Shown here piece after piece: positions 60,045-64,000 of a stretch of 64,000 nucleotides of DNA. The notes beneath the pieces are model-generated. The model did no database searches, had not been told where the DNA came from, and saw only the letters and a program-made list of their open reading frames with translations. The DNA is from Aurelia coerulea (taxonomy: Eukaryota > Cnidaria > Scyphozoa > Semaeostomeae > Ulmaridae): positions 32,620,663 through 32,684,662 of the forward strand of contig CM076943.1 of assembly GCA_039566865.1 (NCBI GenBank), written 5' to 3'. How positions within the stretch are numbered: the first letter of the stretch is position 1; each line of letters begins with the position of its first letter. Both the position numbers and the translations under genes were made by a program.

Positions 60045-61735
60045 ATTTTTTTCTTCATTTTAAATTATTTATACACGAAATCCCTTCAGCTCTAATACTA
60101 CATAAAGAAAAGTTTTACAAAATTAATACCATATACATATGAAAAAGACTTAGAAGAATAAGTCCGGAGCCGGTACGACCGACGACAAAACACAAGACAA
60201 AACCGCCACGAATGACGCACGACACATCCCCCCACTGCCCGCCCTCTCCCCGCTAAATCATGCACCCAAATAAGCAACGCCCATCAGAACACGCAACCCG
60301 ACAAGGAGAAGGCGAAAAACAGCGGAAAAAAGCACCACACATCACCCACAGCAGCACAATCCCGCATCCTATCATCAATCACACCAACCCCGGACCTGTC
60401 CTTTAAAATGGCATTGCTGATCTTCCAGGGAGTCGTGTTTCTATTGGCTTTCAGCTCATCAAGTGTGTTTTTAGTTGTTTTTTGTTTTGGCACAAGGTAG
60501 GAAGCTCCCTAATACTTATAGGGATGTCATTCCAGACCTTAAGAGTTGAATAGGAAAATCCTTTTTTGGCATACTCCAGATTGTACCTCGGAATCTGAAG
60601 ATCTCTACAGAGAATCGAGTGTTATTGCTTGAGTATTGGCATCTTCGTTGGAATTTGTTCCAGAGATTTTCCGGGCAGAGTCTGTTCATGATCTTATAGG
60701 CCATAACGGCACGATCAAACATGACAAGTTGTTCAGCGTGAAGGAAATTATTTGACCATTCGTCTTTAATCCTTGACGATTCGATCATGGAGACGGCTCT
60801 GTCTTGAAGACGTTCAAGGGATTCCTTTTTTGAATTTGAGAGGCTACCCCAAATAACATCTGCATATCGCATGTGACTTTCTACAAGAGCACGATAAACA
60901 TTGCTTAACTGACATTGTGGGAGGGTGTTTTTCAACTTTTTTAAAGATGCAAGACCTCCATGAACTTTGCCTTTGACAGTTTTGAATTGTTCTTCCCAGT
61001 TGAGCCCTTCATCTACAATGACCCCAAGTGATTTGGTTTTTTTCACTCGTTTAATATCTGAGCCATTAAGTTTCAATGTTTCATGTATCTCGACTTTATT
61101 AGTTCTACGAGGGTGTCCAATTATCATATACTCTGTTTTTTGAGGATTGGCACTTAATTTATTTAACCTCATATATTCAGCAATACGGGTCAATTTCTCT
61201 TGAGCCTTATGAACTAGTTCTTCAATATTCATAGATGTTAAGGTCACATGAGTATCATCAGCGTACATACCCGCCTTAGAAACTTTCAAACATTTTTCAA
61301 AGTCATTTAGGTATATTATGAAGAGAAGGGGGCCAAGACAGGAACCCTGGGGGATACCACATGTAACTGTCCTAGGCCTTGAATCATAACCGTTGGCGGC
61401 ACAGTACTGCCTTCTGTTTTCGAGGCATGATTTAAACCAGTCTTCGGAAAATTCTCGAATACCGTATTTGCTCAGTTTTTCTAACAAAATCTTATGGTCA
61501 ACGGTATCGAATGCCTTTTTGAGATCAAGGAATATTGCTAGATTAAGTTGCTTGTTGTCAATATTCTCATACCAATAGTCAGTACTATCAATCAATGATG
61601 TTATTGTTGAACAAAGTTTTTGAAAAGCTGATTGACTCATTGTTAGAACCTTATTTGCCTTGAGGTATTCATAGACTTGATCATGCACAATTCTTTCGAG
61701 AATCCTCGAGAACACAGAGATCACCGAGATAGACC
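60045..61735 (-). mobile_element. LINE C: 5'-truncated CR1/Jockey-like retrotransposon inside the RLE-type LINE
   Basis: The main frame (61724-60516, about 400 residues) is RT: FSRILERIVHDQVYEYLKAN, AIFLDLKKAFDTVDHKILLE, GIPQGSCLGPLLFIIYLNDF and the active site YADDTHV, then KKTKSLGVIVDEGLNWEEQF and ADVIWGSLSNSKKESLERLQ. A frameshift near 60600 precedes the true C-terminus (FSYSTLKVWNDIPISIRE in the next frame, to about 60455). The tail on the minus strand is A-rich with ATG units near 60045. Its 5' end (61735) joins the RLE LINE right after RPDIVI. No clean target duplication was found. Confidence 0.9.
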
Positions 61736-62789
61736 TATCGGATGACTATGTCAGGTCTACAGTGCTCAATCTCTTTGTCTGTCTGGATTTTCATATCCCA
61801 CATGATTGTGACTTCTTCGTTTTCCATGACAGTTTCAATGCGGTGATCATACCATTTCTCACTTGCTAGTAACCCATAATTCTTACAAATTTCCCAATGT
61901 AGAGCCTGTCCCACTTTATCATGTCTCCAGTTCTTATACTGACACTGTGCCAACATCTTGCACTCTGCTAAAATATGAGCTACAGTTTCATCCCGCTCAC
62001 CACACATCCTGCACTTTGAATCAATGTCCTCTTTGTCTATGACTTTCCTGAAGTACTTCGTTCTGATCGCCTGTTCTTGCGCTGCCATTAATAAACCTTC
62101 GGTCTCTTTCTTTATGCCGCTTTTCCTCAACCATTCCCATGTTTTCTCGTCTCTAACGTCATCTGTCGCTTGAAAAAATCTGCCATGTAAGCTTTTATTT
62201 TATATCTTTCCTGCCCTTCTAACTGAATTGTTGCCTTTTCTTTACCTTCCCCTAGTAGCTGTTCATTCTTCACTGCAACCATCAGATATTCATCACTGTC
62301 TGCTACATGTTTCCTCAAGCTATTGATCTCTATATTCACACAATCTTCCACGCTAATCAATCCTCTACCGCCTTTGCTTCTCTTAACATATAGTCTGTCG
62401 ACATCTCCTTGGCAATGGAAGGCTTGGTGGATCGTTAAAAATTTACGCGGCTTTCCATCCAACTTTTCAAGTTCTTCCTTTGTCCACTTTATAATACCAG
62501 CCCCATACCTCACAACAGAGACTGCCCTGGAGTTTATGGCTGAGATATTATTCATTCCATTCAGCTTGGACTTTAATATCTTTCTCACACGCCTTACATA
62601 CTCTTTCTCGATCTTTTCCTTCATATCTTTGATTACATCAGCATCTAATACCCCCAAGTACTTGTAGCCCTTCTCTAAATCTATCTCCTGGATTTCTTTC
62701 TCATTTGGAAGCTTGATGCGATCACTCTTTGCACATTTGCCTTTCTTTATTTATTCTTTATTCTTTATTTACCATTTAAGAATATCAAA

Positions 62790-63972
62790 GATGAATTGAT
62801 AATCAATTCAGAGAATGTAGTTTTAAGAGGAAATAGAATTGTCATACCAAGCGTACTACAGCAAAGATCCGTAGACTTAGCCCATGATTCTCATCAAGGA
62901 CTCGTTAAAACTAAAGCATTGCTTCGCGATAAGGTATGGTTTCCAGGGATTGATAAAATCACTCAAACCACAGTAGAAAAATGTATACCTTGTCAAGCAA
63001 CGGGAAAGCTAACCCCCAGAACCTTTGAATATGACAAGTATGCCAGAAGGATCCTGGGATATGGTTCACATCGATTTGTTTGGACCAGTTCCCAAGGGAG
63101 AGTATTTACTCGTGATTATAGATCGCTATTCAAGATTCCCAGAAGTAGAAGTAGTGAAATCTACTAAGACGTCTTCAGTCATTCCACGTTTAGACAGAAT
63201 ATTTTCAGTTCATGGAATTCCTCGAGAAATCAAGACGGACAATGGTCCACCGTTCAACGGAGAAGAATTCGAGAATTAAGTGAAAGCGTTATGCATCAAG
63301 TATGACCCAGGCACACTGTTGTGGCCACAGAGTAACGCAGAAGTGGGGAGGTTCATGCAACCACTCAGGAAAGCATTGCAGACAGCTCGTTTGGAAGGAA
63401 GAGTGTGGAAACAAGAGCTAAATAGATTTTTATTGCAGTACCGCACCACGCCACACTCCACAACGAAAGTACCACCATGTGAACTTCTGTTCAACCGTAC
63501 CGTCCAAGGCAGACTTCCAACCTTACTGAAAGAAAAAGTTAAAAACAGACATAAGGAAGCACGTAGCAATGAAATAATCAGTCAGAAATATCATAAATCC
63601 TATGCAGATAAGAGACACGTAACGCGAAACCATCGAACTTACGCGTTGGGAAGCAAGAGAAACGAAATAAGTTTACAAGCAGATTTAATGATGCACCATA
63701 TAAGATCACTGAGTGCAAAGGTACCAGAATAACAGCTGAGAATGGAAGACATCGCATTACCCGTAATGCTTCATTTTTCAAGTCGATACCGATACCTAAT
63801 CTCCCAGAAGACTCTGATAATGACACTGATTCAAACGTTGATTATGATACACGCGCCAAAGACACTGAAAATAATCAAACAGTAGCAAGAAGATCAGTAA
63901 GAAATCGCGGAGCTCCAGAACGTTACAGAACAGACATTCTTTCCTCGCTCGTTTGACTTACAAAAAGGGAAG
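62790..63972 (+). pseudogene. Ty3/Gypsy-type LTR retrotransposon, integrase region, broken
   Basis: The plus-strand reading shows an HHCC zinc-binding part (HDSHQGLVKTKALLRDKVWF, then CIPCQA), a catalytic core with MVHIDLFGPVPKG (first Asp), IKTDNGPPF (second Asp) and NAEVGRFM (Glu), and a C-terminal part with LLQYRTTPHSTTKVPPCELL. The frame shifts near 63030, there is a TAA at 63277-63279 inside the core, and further damage lies after 63730. Earlier pol domains and gag are absent. It is therefore a decayed copy. Described only as an old genomic element. Confidence 0.9.
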
Positions 63973-64000
63973 TGATATAATGATGTGTATATATATAGAC
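63958..64000 (+). other. Probable polypurine tract and start of the 3' LTR
   Basis: A purine-rich stretch (AAAAAGGGAAG, about 63962-63972) is followed by TGATATAATGATGTG. TG is the usual LTR start and the tract sits downstream of the integrase as expected. The rest of the LTR lies outside the window, so this is inference from position and motif. Confidence 0.55.

Larger units (their letters stand above)
59225..62735 (-). mobile_element. RLE-type LINE (R2/NeSL-like), interrupted by LINE C and a TA-flanked MITE
   Basis: Three minus-strand pieces belong together: 62735-61737, about 60040-59909 and 59435-59225. In order they carry LEKGYKYLGVLDADVIKDMK, SRAVSVVRYGAGIIKWTKEE, DVDRLYVKRSKGGRGLISVE, a CCHC knuckle (CRMCGERDETVAHILAEC), MWDMKIQTDKEIEHCRPDIV, then CYIVDVACPFDTRVRDKE and IIPIIIGTLGTASKNFEHWL. 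RPD and VDV mark the restriction-like endonuclease core. A frameshift is near 62130 and a stop near 59930. The RT catalytic region is missing because the copy starts at about 62735. Confidence 0.88.

Overview
This is eukaryotic, AT-rich, intron-containing animal DNA. The mix suggests a marine invertebrate, most likely a cnidarian: an intron-rich KDZ (Kyakuja-Dileera-Zisupton) transposase gene, several CR1/L2-like LINE families, LINEs with a restriction-like endonuclease (RLE), a Ty3-type integrase and many MITEs. That assignment is inference; nothing here fixes the species. No tRNA, rRNA, operon or CRISPR array was seen. Intron-exon models were built by hand from splice signals and reading-frame continuity.

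Layout. 1-6.1 kb: MITE remnants, a weak exon pair on the minus strand, and a decayed LINE 3' half. 6.1-12.3 kb (+): a multi-exon gene for a protein with a divergent homeodomain-like N-terminus; an early exon carries an in-frame TGA. 13.0-16.5 kb (-): a convergent five-exon gene for a protein with two C2H2-like fingers. 16.8-22.5 kb: a satellite of about 40 monomers of 143/144 bp. 22.6-24.4 kb: a composite repeat holding a LINE fragment. 24.4-41.0 kb (-): a KDZ-type transposase gene with at least 12 recognisable exons, whose introns hold large inverted-repeat elements. 41.3-54.8 kb: MITEs and a LINE-in-LINE-plus-DNA-transposon stack. 54.8-62.7 kb: a second nested LINE stack. 62.8-64.0 kb: the integrase end of a Ty3-like LTR element, with its LTR apparently starting about 30 bases before the window ends.

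How the parts relate. Four elements (13557-13903, 41335-41680, 44986-45291, 49433-49820) share one architecture: G-run termini, 8-bp target duplications (three exact, one with a mismatch), and an interior made of a short reiterated phrase that differs between elements. A fifth 8-bp-duplication element (35194-36893) carries a GAAAC microsatellite inside its inverted repeats, and a second copy lies 0.6 kb away. Fish Zisupton elements also make 8-nt target duplications, so the KDZ gene and these non-autonomous elements may be linked; hAT-type mobilisation is the main alternative. Several insertions are supported independently because removing the insert plus one target copy rejoins an open LINE reading frame. 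This gives a relative order of events: LINE E was hit by LINE D and by a TTAA element, and LINE D was later hit by a G-run element.
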